A DNA stretch of 64,000 nt from UBA2231 sp964415175 (GCA_964415175.1 CAYPYG010000005.1:43675-107674), one strand, 5' to 3'. Numbered from the stretch's first letter, positions 56,487 to 64,000 are shown. Translations and numbers: made by a program. Notes: a model not told the origin generated them from the sequence alone.

Positions 56487-57057
56487 CGCCTTCCTCCTCC
56501 TTCTCGTCCTCGCCGCCGGGCTCTTCGCCGGCGGCGTCCCCGGGACGGCCGGGGCTTTCCTTCAACAGCTGCGCGATTATGTCGTTGGGCTTGAGGTTCT
56601 TGAGGTCCTCGCGGAATTTGACCACTTCGTCCTCGGTGATAGGCTTGGAGAGGACCTGGGTCTTGGCGAAAACGGCCTCGGAGACGTAGATCGGGCAGCC
56701 GAAACGCACGGCGACGGCGATGGCGTCCGACGGACGCGAGTCCACGGTCCTGCGCGAGGACCCGTCGCGGGAGACGAGATGGATCGAAGAGTAATAGGTG
56801 TTCTCGTTTATGTCCCGGACGACGACCTTCTCGACGGTATGGTCCAGCTCCCTGATAAGGGAGAAGAGCAGGTCGTGCGTCATCGGGCGCGGCGACGGGT
56901 AGCCCGAGAGCCGTATGGCTATGGCCTGGGCCTCCTGCGGGCCTATCCAGATGGGCAGTATGCGCGAGCCGTTCACTTCGTCGAGGAAGATGATGGACTC
57001 GGTCAGGCTGGTCGCGATCGAATAGATCTTGACCTCTTTTTCCGGGGATTCCGTCAT
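56479..57057 (-). CDS. Bifunctional nuclease family (DUF151) protein
   Basis: 192 residues. IFLDEVNGSRILPIWIGPQEAQAIAI (about 23-48) and RPSDAIAVAVRFGCPIYVSE (about 108-127) are the two DUF151 signatures. The last ~35 residues are an acidic tail (GEEPGGEDEKEEEGDE). Some plant and bacterial members have RNase/DNase activity; physiological role is open. The ATG at 57057 overlaps plsY by 4 bp. Confidence 0.88.
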   Translation of the reverse strand: MTESPEKEVKIYSIATSLTESIIFLDEVNGSRILPIWIGPQEAQAIAIRLSGYPSPRPMTHDLLFSLIRELDHTVEKVVVRDINENTYYSSIHLVSRDGSSRRTVDSRPSDAIAVAVRFGCPIYVSEAVFAKTQVLSKPITEDEVVKFREDLKNLKPNDIIAQLLKESPGRPGDAAGEEPGGEDEKEEEGDE

Positions 57058-57719
57058 GGCCGGGGCCGCGGGCCCTCCCCCTCTTTGCGCGGCGCCGCGC
57101 CGTCCTTGTGCTGGAAGGAGAGCTCTTTGCCCTTGAGTATGCGGCGGATATTGGAGATGTGGGTGTAGAAGATGAGGGCGCAGACGACCAGCGCGAGTAT
57201 CGTGAACGGCCGCTGCTTCCCGTCCGGGTCGGTCAGGAAATAGCAGAGCACCGGCAGCGACACCGAGGCCGCCATGGAGCCCACGGAGATATGGCTGGTG
57301 AGAGCGACGGCGATACCGAAGACGACGAAGGCGCCGGCCGTGGGTATGGGCAGCAGGGCCGTGAAGACGCCGGCCGCGGTGGCCACGCCCTTGCCTCCCT
57401 TGAAGCCCAGGAAGATGGTCCAGATATGGCCCGCGATGGAGAGCGCTCCCGCCGTGACCGGTATCCACCAGTGGCCGTCGCGGACGTAGAACTGCATGGC
57501 GAACCAGGCCGGGACGAAGCCCTTGAGGAAGTCGATGACGAAGGTGGCGATGCCGGCCCATTTCCCGAGCGTCCGGTAGACGTTGGCCGTGCCGGGATTG
57601 CCCGAGCCGTACTGCCTGATGTCCAGCCCGTAGAAGCGCCTGCCGATGAGGTAGCCGGCCGGTATGCCGCCGAGGACATAACTGGCGATGAAGGTGAGGG
57701 CGATGGAGAGTTCGTACAT
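57054..57719 (-). CDS. plsY: Acyl-phosphate:glycerol-3-phosphate acyltransferase
   Basis: First acylation of glycerol-3-phosphate. 221 residues, five or more transmembrane helices. GGIPAGYLIGRRFYGLDIRQYGSGNPGTANVYR (motif 1, with SGNPG), GHIWTIFLGFKGGKGVAT (motif 2 GGKGVA). PlsX is not in the window. Precedes the DUF151 gene. Confidence 0.95.
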   Translation of the reverse strand: MYELSIALTFIASYVLGGIPAGYLIGRRFYGLDIRQYGSGNPGTANVYRTLGKWAGIATFVIDFLKGFVPAWFAMQFYVRDGHWWIPVTAGALSIAGHIWTIFLGFKGGKGVATAAGVFTALLPIPTAGAFVVFGIAVALTSHISVGSMAASVSLPVLCYFLTDPDGKQRPFTILALVVCALIFYTHISNIRRILKGKELSFQHKDGAAPRKEGEGPRPRP

Positions 57720-57763
57720 GGTGGAGTCCTTAAATTATATAAAAATAGGGGGCGCCGCAAGGC

Positions 57764-59029
57764 TTATTCCGTTTTTCTGGCCAGCAGCGCCTCCACGCGG
57801 GCGCAGTTGGCCGCCGTGGCGCGGAAACGCAGCCTGATCTCCTTTTCGCCGTGTTCCGCCTCCAGCACCTGGCCGATGCGGTAGATCTCCTTGAGGAGGC
57901 CCGACCTGGCGCGCGGCAGGACCAGCTCCCGCTCCTGCCAGGAGGCGGAGAGCATGGCCTCGGCCTTGGCCAGCAGGGCGTCCAGGCCGTCGCCGTTGAG
58001 CGCCGAGACGCAGAGCGGCCGGAAGAAAGGCCCCAGCCGGCGGGCGCGCGCGGGCGAGGCTCCCGGCAGGTCGGCCTTGTTGAAGACGTTGAGCGTCGGC
58101 TTGTCGCCGGCGCCTATCCCGGCCAGCACGGCTTTGACGGCCGCGTGGTGCTCAGCCAGCGCCGGCGAGGAGAGGTCGTGCAGGTGTATGACCAGGTCGG
58201 AGCGGACTATCTCCTCGAGCGTGGCCTTGAAGGCCGCCACCAGCGTATGCGGCAGTTTCTGTATGAAGCCGACCGTGTCGGTGAAGAGCGCCTCCCCCCC
58301 GCCGGGCAGCCGCACGCGGCGGGTCGTCGGGTCGAGAGTGGCGAACAGTTTGTCGTCGGCGTAGACCGCGCCGCGTCCGGCCGCGCGCGTGAGCGCGTTG
58401 AGCAGCGTGGACTTGCCGGCGTTGGTATAGCCCACTATCGAGACCTGCGGCAGCGGCACCGAGTCCCGCCGGCCGCGCTGCACCGAGCGCTCCCTGCGCA
58501 CGGCCTCTATCCGCTCCTTGAGCTCCCCGATCTTGTCGCGCAGCGCGCGCCGCTCGTACTCTATCTTGCGCTCGCCGGGGCCGCGCGTGCCTATCATGCC
58601 GTGCTGCTGCTCCAGCGCCTCGCCCTTGCCGGAGAGCCGGGTCAGCATATGCGTAAGGCGCGCCAGCTCCACCTGCAGCTTGCCCTCGCGCGTGCGGGCG
58701 CGCTGGGCGAAGATCCGCAGGATGAGCTCGGTGCGGTCGGTAACGGCCAGCGAGAAGATGCGCTCGAGGTTGCGCTGCTGCGCCGGGCTGAGGTCGTCGT
58801 CGAAGATGACCGCGTCGGCCCCGGCTTCCGCGGCCTTCGCCGCGAGCTCTTTGGCCTTGCCCGAGCCCAGCAGCGTAGCCGGCGTGAAGGCCTTCACGCG
58901 GGCCAGGACGCTGCCAGCCGGCATTATGCCGGCGGTCTCGCAGAGGCGGCCCAGTTCGGCCAGTTCGGCGGAGGCGGCGGCGGACTCGGCCGGGCCGCCC
59001 CTGAAAACGGAGACGAGCAGCGCCTTCAG
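57764..59029 (-). CDS. hflX: GTPase HflX, probable CTG start
   Basis: Ribosome-associated GTPase. G1 VGYTNAGKSTLLNAL, G3 DTVGFIQKLP, G4 NKAD, and the HflX glycine-rich segment GTRGPGERKIEYERRALRDKI. The first ATG is at 58924, but 35 codons upstream of it read KALLVSVFRGGPAESAAA then SAELAELGRLCETAGI, which is the conserved HflX N-terminus. That stretch has no ATG, GTG or TTG; it opens with CTG at 59029, overlapping the miaA stop (CTGA). About 421 residues with this start, 386 with the ATG. Confidence 0.88.
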   Translation of the reverse strand: MKALLVSVFRGGPAESAAASAELAELGRLCETAGIMPAGSVLARVKAFTPATLLGSGKAKELAAKAAEAGADAVIFDDDLSPAQQRNLERIFSLAVTDRTELILRIFAQRARTREGKLQVELARLTHMLTRLSGKGEALEQQHGMIGTRGPGERKIEYERRALRDKIGELKERIEAVRRERSVQRGRRDSVPLPQVSIVGYTNAGKSTLLNALTRAAGRGAVYADDKLFATLDPTTRRVRLPGGGEALFTDTVGFIQKLPHTLVAAFKATLEEIVRSDLVIHLHDLSSPALAEHHAAVKAVLAGIGAGDKPTLNVFNKADLPGASPARARRLGPFFRPLCVSALNGDGLDALLAKAEAMLSASWQERELVLPRARSGLLKEIYRIGQVLEAEHGEKEIRLRFRATAANCARVEALLARKTE

Positions 59030-59991
59030 GCGGCCCCCGCGGCCTTGAGCAGGTTTTCCGGCAGCAGGTCGGCCGGCGAAGAGGCGTCCACGCGCGGGAC
59101 ATTGCGGTAGCGGGCGAACCAGGTGGCCTGCCGCTTGGCGTAGGCCATGGTGACGCGCAGTATCCTCTCGGCGGCGGCCGCCTGGCCGGCCTCGCCGCGG
59201 ATATAATCGATCATCTGCGGGTAGCCCAGCGATTTGAGCGCCGGGCAGTCCTCGGGATAACCCTCGTCGAGAAGGGCGCGGGTCTCCGCCTCCCAGCGCA
59301 CGAAAGAGGCCAGCGTGCGCGCGCGTACCCGCTCGAACAGGTCCTTCTTGGCCCAGGACAGGACGATGAAGCGCGAAAGATGCGTCGGCAGGGCGTTGTG
59401 GAAGCGGCCGGTCCAGAGCTCCGAGATCGGCCTGCCGCTTATCCTTATCACTTCCAGCGCCCGTATGACGCGCTGGATATTGTTGACGGGGATCCGGGAG
59501 GCGGCCTCCGGGTCCAGCGCCTCCAGTCTCGCGTGCAGGGCCGGGCGGCCCTCTTTCTCGGCGAAGGCCGCGAGCTCGTCGCGCACGGCCCGGTCGGCGG
59601 GCGGCAGCGGGTCCAGCCCGCTCCAGAGCGCCTGCACGTACATGCCCGTGCCGCCGGCGATTATCGGGACCTTGCCGCGGGACTTTATCTCCCTGACCAG
59701 CCGGTTCGCGTCGGCCGCGAAGGAAGCGGCGTCGTAGGAGGCCCTGGGATCGAGGAAGTCCACCAGGTGATAGGGCACGCCTTCGACCAGGTAGACGCGG
59801 CGGCCGCCCTCCTCCCGCCAGGTCCCGTCGGGCTTGGCCGTGCCGGCCGTGAGACGCTTATAGACCTGCCGCGAGTCGGCCGAGATTATCTCGCCGCCCA
59901 GCAGGCGCGCCAGGCCCAGCGCCGCCTCGGTCTTGCCCGAGGCCGTGGCGCCCATCAGCGTTACCGGCTTTATCTCTTCCTGCTGGGACAT
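59026..59991 (-). CDS. miaA: tRNA dimethylallyltransferase
   Basis: Adds the dimethylallyl group to A37 of tRNAs reading UNN codons. 321 residues. P-loop GATASGKTEAALGLA (14-28), GEIISADSRQVYKRLTAGTAKP (catalytic Asp in SADSRQ), GGTGMYVQAL, and a C-terminal WFARYRNVPRVDA. MiaB, which methylthiolates the product, is encoded 0.6 kb upstream on the same strand. Coupled to hflX. Confidence 0.96.
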   Translation of the reverse strand: MSQQEEIKPVTLMGATASGKTEAALGLARLLGGEIISADSRQVYKRLTAGTAKPDGTWREEGGRRVYLVEGVPYHLVDFLDPRASYDAASFAADANRLVREIKSRGKVPIIAGGTGMYVQALWSGLDPLPPADRAVRDELAAFAEKEGRPALHARLEALDPEAASRIPVNNIQRVIRALEVIRISGRPISELWTGRFHNALPTHLSRFIVLSWAKKDLFERVRARTLASFVRWEAETRALLDEGYPEDCPALKSLGYPQMIDYIRGEAGQAAAAERILRVTMAYAKRQATWFARYRNVPRVDASSPADLLPENLLKAAGAA

Positions 59992-60087
59992 TGTCTCCGT
60001 GTTCCGACGGGAAACAAGAAGGCCGAAAGCTTTAGCGGTTCTCCTTCTTAAAGCGTTCCGGCCTTCCGGTCGATCTTTTTCCCGGTC

Positions 60088-60567
60088 TTATTTCTTCTTG
60101 AAGAGCGTGTCGTCCTTCTGCGGCTTGTTGCAGAGCTCGTGGGCCTTGCAGGTCTCCACGCAGACCTCGGGCAGCTTGAGCTCCAGGCGCGTGTCGCAGT
60201 CGGCGTAGTCCTCGGCCATCGCGTTGATGCGCTTGACGCAGTCGGGGCTGATGCCGCTGAAAGAGATGCCGTTCATGAACACGCCGCCCTTCTCCTTGAC
60301 CCAGGAGATCTTCCCGGTTATCGGCACTTCGCCCAGGCCGGCGAGGTTGAGGACTATGTTGAATTCCTTGGAATGGGGCGGCGCCATGAAGGTGATAAGG
60401 CGCATGCCGCCGGCCGAGAGGTCGGAAAGTATGGCCGGCTGGGGCTGCACCTTGCCCGCCTCGTCCGTGGTGAAGAACTCTATCTCCACGGGCTCGAGTA
60501 TGCCGTGCAGGATGGGCAGACGGACATGCTGACGCCGCTCTTTGACTACCTTGTGTTTTTTGGTCAT
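60088..60567 (-). CDS. PilZ-domain protein
   Basis: 159 residues. Cyclic-di-GMP binding motifs: RxxxR-like ERRQHVRLP (about 10-18) and DLSAGGMRL (D-x-S-x-x-G, about 49-57). GISFSGISPDCVKRINAMA follows. The C-terminal ~35 residues carry four Cys (CDTRLE, CVETCKAHELC) that might bind a metal. Could link c-di-GMP to surface behaviour or pili. Overlaps miaB by 4 bp. Confidence 0.85.
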   Translation of the reverse strand: MTKKHKVVKERRQHVRLPILHGILEPVEIEFFTTDEAGKVQPQPAILSDLSAGGMRLITFMAPPHSKEFNIVLNLAGLGEVPITGKISWVKEKGGVFMNGISFSGISPDCVKRINAMAEDYADCDTRLELKLPEVCVETCKAHELCNKPQKDDTLFKKK

Positions 60568-61880
60568 GGTAACACCTTCCCGCTTAATTCAGTCTTAGCG
60601 GTCCCGGTAACTTCCACCGTCACCAGCGAACCCGGGGCGCATTCCCTGTCCAGCCTGCAGTTGAAATTGGAGGAGGTCTTGCCTCTCCGCGCGGACTCCA
60701 CAAGGACCTCTTCTATTCTACCAATTCTTTCCGCGAAAATACCCCCGCCGGCGATTTTTACCTCCTCCAGCAGCCGGGCCAGGCGGGCCCGCATCTCCCC
60801 GTCCGTGATGTCCCCGCAAGGCGAGGACAAGTCCGGCGCGTCCTTGGCCGGCGCCCCCGGCCGCGGCGAATACTTGAAGCAGAAGGCGAAGCCGAAACGG
60901 CCTTTTCTGACCAGCTCCAGCGTCTTTTCAAAGTCTTCCTCTTTCTCGCCGGGATAGCCCACTATGAAATCCGTCGAGAATACCGTGTCCGGGTCCGCCT
61001 TGCGTATCCTCTCCAGGATGCCCAGGTATTCCGCCGCCGTATAACCGCGCCGCATCGCCTTGAGTACCCGGTCCGAGCCGCTCTGCACCGGCAGGTGCAG
61101 ATGCCGCGCTATGACCGGGTTCTCGGCGTAGGCGCGCAGCCAGGCCGGCGTGAAATATATCGGATGCGGGCTCATGAACCGCAGCCGCAGCACGCCGGGC
61201 ACCGAACTTATGGAATCGAGCAGGTCCTCGAACCTTTTTCCCCCCTCCCGCCAGGCGTTCACCGTCTGGCCCAGCAGCACGATCTCCCGCGCCCCGGCTT
61301 CCACTCTCCGACGGACCTGTTGGAGCACTTCTTCTTCGGGCAGGAAAGCCGCCGGCCCGCGCACCGAAGGCACTATGCAGTAGGTACATTTATGCGAGCA
61401 GCCGCGCATCACCGTAACATAGGCCGATAGCGGCGAGTTGAAAAGGTTGGACGGCGTAGTTTCTCCGACGGCGGGAGGCAGGTGCCTGTCCAGCTCTTCC
61501 GAGAGCCCGTCCAGCGCCTTGGCGCCGATGACGCCGTCTATGAAAGGGAATTTGTGCCGCAGCGTGCCGAAGCCCAGCCGCTCCGCCGCGCAGCCGATGA
61601 CGAACAACTTCCGGTTCTCCCGCGCCGCCTTCCAGCCCTCCAGTCGCCCCAGCTGCGACAACGCCCGGTTCTCCGCCTGCTGGCGCACCGTGCAGGTATT
61701 GACCACCACCGCGTCGGCCTTCTTGAGGTCGTCGGTCAACCCGTAGCCGCGCGCCGCGAAATCCGCCGCCACCAGCTCCGAGTCCGCCTCGTTCATCTGG
61801 CAGCCGAAGGTGATGATACAGACCCTGCGTGCTGCCCCGCCCGCCCCGGGCGGGGCAGCACGTTTTTCTGATTTCTGCAT
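60564..61880 (-). CDS. miaB: tRNA-2-methylthio-N6-dimethylallyladenosine synthase
   Basis: Radical SAM methylthiotransferase. 438 residues. N-terminal [4Fe-4S] Cys in FGCQMNEADSE (Cys27), NTCTVR and GCAAERLG; radical SAM CSHKCTYC near 160; C-terminal TRAM domain ending VTVEVTGTAKTELSG. The first ~17 codons (MQKSEKRAAPPGAGGAAR) are not family-like and their DNA is a perfect 15-bp-stem hairpin with a T-run on the + strand. The upstream DNA, including the AAAGGA RBS, belongs to the inverted repeat of the recombinase element, so the promoter may have been replaced. Confidence 0.95.
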   Translation of the reverse strand: MQKSEKRAAPPGAGGAARRVCIITFGCQMNEADSELVAADFAARGYGLTDDLKKADAVVVNTCTVRQQAENRALSQLGRLEGWKAARENRKLFVIGCAAERLGFGTLRHKFPFIDGVIGAKALDGLSEELDRHLPPAVGETTPSNLFNSPLSAYVTVMRGCSHKCTYCIVPSVRGPAAFLPEEEVLQQVRRRVEAGAREIVLLGQTVNAWREGGKRFEDLLDSISSVPGVLRLRFMSPHPIYFTPAWLRAYAENPVIARHLHLPVQSGSDRVLKAMRRGYTAAEYLGILERIRKADPDTVFSTDFIVGYPGEKEEDFEKTLELVRKGRFGFAFCFKYSPRPGAPAKDAPDLSSPCGDITDGEMRARLARLLEEVKIAGGGIFAERIGRIEEVLVESARRGKTSSNFNCRLDRECAPGSLVTVEVTGTAKTELSGKVLP

Positions 61881-63424
61881 TTGTTTTTTTCCTTTAAAAT
61901 TAAAAAATTAAATGGCGCAAAAAATTCTGCATTTTTAATTTTTTTGTCCCCTATCTTCAGGTTTCGGACCATCACTCCCAGGAGCCTTTTCTTGTCAGCG
62001 GCGTCCGGTTCTTTCTCCCCTATCTTACCGTCGGAGAGGAATGTTCTAACTTTCGCGAGATAGTCCGCGGATTTTTCGCGGTCTATCTCGCGCAGATCGT
62101 AGAAGGCAGCCAGCTTTTTCAGCTCTTCGCCTTTCTCCATCAGGTCTTTATTCGTGACCTCAAAAACTTCCTTGGACATGAGGCCGTTTATGTAGGCGTC
62201 AGTCAATTTCGCCTGTTTGGCGAAATTGTCTGACAGGCTGTGGTGGACCGCCTTTTTAGCCTCTTTTTCGTCCTCCGGCAGTTTTATGGGAGGCACGGTC
62301 ATGTTCGGCCATCGGTTCGCTAAAGTGTCGCTTTTGAGCAGCAAGTCGAGTATCAGTTCCAACTGCGGCTCAAGCTCTTCCGCCTTAACGCTCTTGCCGC
62401 GGCAGGCCGTATAACTGCGGGTCCTTGAAGAACAGCGGTACCATTTCTTGGTGGCCCCGGTGCGGTGGTTGGACACCGAAGTAGCGCCCACTAACTTGTG
62501 GTTGCAGCATCCGCAAAAGAGCAGGCCGGACAATAAGTAATCCCCCGGCCTGGCCTGGCGGAGGGTTATGCGCTTCTCAGCGCGAAGCTTTTGCACTTGC
62601 GCAAAGGCTTCCGCGCTGATTATGGGGAGATGCCTGCCCTGGGCGGTAATAACCTCGCTGGGGGCGTTTTTGACGTATTTATAGCCCTTTGGCGTTCTCT
62701 TGGTCTTGTCGTAGTGGTGGGTGTTCCAGACGATCTTGCCGGTATAGATGGGGTTTTTAAGGATATCGCCTATGGTCTTGTTGCCGAAATAGTTGCCATT
62801 GCGGTTTCTTACGCCCTGCTTGGTAAGGGCCGCGCCTATGGAAAAAGTGCTTTTGCCCTCCAGGTACATGGCGTAGATCTGCCGCACAACCTCGGCCTCG
62901 CTCTCCACCAGTTCCAGCAGCTTGGCCGGCTTGTTGTAGGCGTAGCCGTAGGGCGCGTAGCGTGAGCCCTGCCAGTTTCCCTGCTGAACGCCTTTGACCA
63001 TACCAGGGAATACGCGCTCCGCAATGCGGTTGCGCTCGAACTCCGCGAAACTGCCAAGCTGCTGAAACATCAGTTTGCCGGCTGAGGTTGTGGTGTCGAA
63101 GGGTTCCCCCGCCGATTTAAAGCCTACGCTGTAACTGCAAAGCTCGTCCACCAGTATCAGGAGGTCTTTCAGGTTGCGGCTGAAGCGGTCCAGTTTTGCC
63201 ACCAGCACCAGCCCGAACTTGCCGCCTTTGGCGTCAGCCAAAAGTGCGGCAAGCGCGGGCCTTCTGGTAGTAGCCCCGCTAATGCCGTCGTCGGAGTAGA
63301 CCTTGTAGATTTCGTGGCCTTCGCGTTTTACAAAGGCTTCGAGGGTTTCCCTCTGGACCTCAAGAGAGTAACCTTCCCGTGCCTGGTCTTCCGTGGATAC
63401 TCGCAGATATAGAGCGGTCTTCAT
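61793..63424 (-). CDS. Large serine recombinase (site-specific integrase/invertase)
   Basis: 543 codons. Catalytic domain: LRVSTEDQ with nucleophile Ser10, DGISGATTRRPAL, VAKLDRFSRN and AEFERNRIAERV. Then a recombinase domain (GYAYNKPAKLLE through KGYKYVKNAP), a zinc ribbon (LLFCGCCNHKLVG ... CSSRTRSYTACRGK) and a coiled-coil segment near 400-470. The last ~50 codons run through the inverted repeat and 84 bp into miaB in another frame (ending SSPSAAR), so the native C-terminus is probably near FFAPFNFLILKEKNK or was changed by integration. RBS AAGG; 4 bp after the HTH gene. Confidence 0.93.
   Translation of the reverse strand: MKTALYLRVSTEDQAREGYSLEVQRETLEAFVKREGHEIYKVYSDDGISGATTRRPALAALLADAKGGKFGLVLVAKLDRFSRNLKDLLILVDELCSYSVGFKSAGEPFDTTTSAGKLMFQQLGSFAEFERNRIAERVFPGMVKGVQQGNWQGSRYAPYGYAYNKPAKLLELVESEAEVVRQIYAMYLEGKSTFSIGAALTKQGVRNRNGNYFGNKTIGDILKNPIYTGKIVWNTHHYDKTKRTPKGYKYVKNAPSEVITAQGRHLPIISAEAFAQVQKLRAEKRITLRQARPGDYLLSGLLFCGCCNHKLVGATSVSNHRTGATKKWYRCSSRTRSYTACRGKSVKAEELEPQLELILDLLLKSDTLANRWPNMTVPPIKLPEDEKEAKKAVHHSLSDNFAKQAKLTDAYINGLMSKEVFEVTNKDLMEKGEELKKLAAFYDLREIDREKSADYLAKVRTFLSDGKIGEKEPDAADKKRLLGVMVRNLKIGDKKIKNAEFFAPFNFLILKEKNKCRNQKNVLPRPGRAGQHAGSVSSPSAAR
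61801..61946 (-). repeat. Left arm of the 146-bp perfect inverted repeat
   Basis: Exact reverse complement of 63802-63947. It contains the first 26 codons of miaB, its RBS, and ~65 bp of AT-rich DNA that also encodes the recombinase C-terminus. Confidence 0.97.
61828..61867 (+). terminator. Intrinsic terminator inside the miaB start, left repeat
   Basis: 15-bp perfect stem CGTGCTGCCCCGCCC/GGGCGGGGCAGCACG with a 5-base loop and T5 on the + strand. It would stop transcription entering the element from the left. The mirror copy is at 63881-63920 on the - strand. Confidence 0.7.
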
Positions 63425-63428
63425 ATGG

Positions 63429-63617
63429 CTACCTTATGGTTTCCTTCCACTTTTTGATTTTGCGTATATCCGCCTCGGTGAACACCGGGAAGTTCTTGTA
63501 ATCGCGCCCGGGTTTTATCCAGCCGCGGCTTATCCAGTTGTAGAGGGTCTGGCGCGTTACGCGCAGCAGTTTGGCGGCTTCAACCATGTTGTAGCGCTTC
63601 ATAGGAATATTATACAT
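63429..63617 (-). CDS. Small excisionase-like HTH protein
   Basis: 62 residues. MVEAAKLLRVTRQTLYNWISRGWI is a MerR/excisionase-type HTH, followed by a wing and VFTEADIRKIKKWKETIR. Such proteins set the direction of recombination or control the integrase gene. Start at 63617 (MYNIPMKRYN); a second ATG at 63602 is possible. Transcribed directly before the recombinase. Confidence 0.8.
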   Translation of the reverse strand: MYNIPMKRYNMVEAAKLLRVTRQTLYNWISRGWIKPGRDYKNFPVFTEADIRKIKKWKETIR

Positions 63618-63801
63618 GGTTTTACATCCGTTGTCTTCTTCTTTTTCCCCGCTAATACCGGGGCAGCCCGGCTTGCCCGGGCTGTACCGGTTTTAGCTCC
63701 CCCTCTTCCGGGGGCTACAGATAATTAACAGGAAAGCCCGCCAGGGCCGAGCGCACGCGAGGCTGGGGCGGGTTTTCAATAAACCGGTGGCCCCCGGTCC
63801 C
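63618..63801. other. Non-coding end of the element with three hairpins
   Basis: CAGCCCGG/CCGGGCTG (about 63664-63683), AGCTCCCC/GGGGGCT (about 63695-63717), and a longer AAAGCCCGCC/GGGCGGGTTTT hairpin (63733-63777) with T4 on the + strand that works as a terminator. It also holds the promoter region for the HTH gene; no clear -35/-10 pair was found. Confidence 0.5.
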
Positions 63802-63947
63802 CAAAAAAATTAAAAATGCAGAATTTTTTGCGCCATTTAATTTTTTAATTTTAAAGGAAAAAAACAAATGCAGAAATCAGAAAAACGTGCTGCCCCGCCC
63901 GGGGCGGGCGGGGCAGCACGCAGGGTCTGTATCATCACCTTCGGCTG
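63802..63947 (+). repeat. Right arm of the 146-bp perfect inverted repeat
   Basis: Identical to the reverse complement of 61801-61946. Identity stops sharply at both ends (TGA here against TGC in miaB on the outer side). Confidence 0.97.
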
Positions 63948-63948
63948 A
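63868..63948 (+). pseudogene. Duplicated 5' fragment of miaB
   Basis: ATG at 63868 reads the same first 26 residues as miaB and then hits TGA where miaB has TGC (Cys27). DNA beyond it is unrelated to miaB. Confidence 0.8.
63881..63920 (-). terminator. Intrinsic terminator in the right repeat
   Basis: Mirror copy of the hairpin at 61828-61867; on the - strand it is followed by T5 and would stop transcription entering the element from the right. Confidence 0.7.
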
Positions 63949-64000
63949 CCTCTGGGTCCGGCTGTACCGGACCGTCTACAACTACCTCGAAAAGACGTAT

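Larger units (their letters stand above)
61801..63947. mobile_element. Serine-recombinase element between inverted repeats
   Basis: Two genes (small HTH and recombinase, both -) between 146-bp perfect inverted repeats. Its internal DNA is visibly lower in GC than the chromosome around it. The repeats carry inward-facing terminators. It may be an integrated element whose recombinase sits at one end, an invertible segment, or partly an assembly artefact, since the right repeat copies host miaB DNA. Where the element really ends is not settled. Confidence 0.55.

Noticed and set aside
63679..63968. Att core GGCTGTACCGG occurring at about 63681 and 63957
   Set aside because: An 11-bp GC-rich match; suggestive but too short to call an attachment site without the empty locus.

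Overview
The window is a high-GC, gene-dense bacterial chromosome segment. The gene mix best fits an uncultured Elusimicrobiota-like bacterium. It has a didermic envelope with outer-membrane barrels and an Omp85-like protein, type IV pilins plus PilT, a class II ribonucleotide reductase, ThyX in the thymidylate step, and short metabolic operons. This placement is inference; no rRNA is present.

Layout. 1-4.6 kb (- strand): a cut-off GH57 protein, glgC, a chlorite-dismutase-family protein, a membrane-fusion-like protein and thyX. 4.7-6.6 kb: mazG and a sodium symporter. 6.64-7.12 kb: a gene-free spacer with two strongly folded modules. 7.1-13.3 kb (-): rluD-like, lgt, a phosphatase, an MBL hydrolase, ftsB-like, eno and a phosphohexomutase. 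13.4-17.2 kb (+): a secreted/redoxin/NYN trio, tRNA-Leu, psd and pssA. 17.2-22.9 kb (-): metG, holB, tmk, nrdJ. 23.2-28.4 kb (+): an unusual operon of a 1109-residue coiled coil, a kinase-like protein without the phospho-acceptor His, and a receiver with a C-terminal membrane helix. 28.5-31.8 kb (-): two nearly identical pilin genes, a two-component system and tRNA-Lys. 32.1-43.8 kb (+): ftsQAZ, pilT, a nucleoside kinase, cmk, plsC, an S1-domain protein, a TPR protein and a protease/propeller/barrel fusion. 44.8-63.6 kb (almost all -): a winged-helix gene, two barrels, TPR, apt, a sigma factor, acyP, a glycosyltransferase, peroxiredoxin with PerR, a serpin, MerR, HU, plsY, hflX, miaA, PilZ, miaB and a serine-recombinase element.

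The most notable non-coding signals are these. (1) A 28-bp dif-like XerCD site at 44589-44616, exactly where + strand genes on the left meet - strand genes on the right, suggests this is the replication terminus. (2) Beside it lie five copies of a 15-bp motif, with a sixth variant over the start codon of the winged-helix gene, suggesting a regulator and its sites. (3) Two copies of a ~165-nt fold (6933-7096 and 45594-45763) share stems while several stem sequences change in a compensating way, which makes a new structured RNA family likely. (4) A serine recombinase and small HTH gene sit between perfect 146-bp inverted repeats that carry the 5' end of miaB and an intrinsic terminator.

Together the genes cover glycogen and glycolytic sugar phosphates, dNTP synthesis (thyX, tmk, nrdJ, nucleoside kinase, cmk), phospholipid synthesis (psd, pssA, plsC, plsY), lipoprotein maturation, division, pilus motility, tRNA modification and peroxide defence. 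All functions are read from sequence similarity by eye; no searches or folding programs were run.
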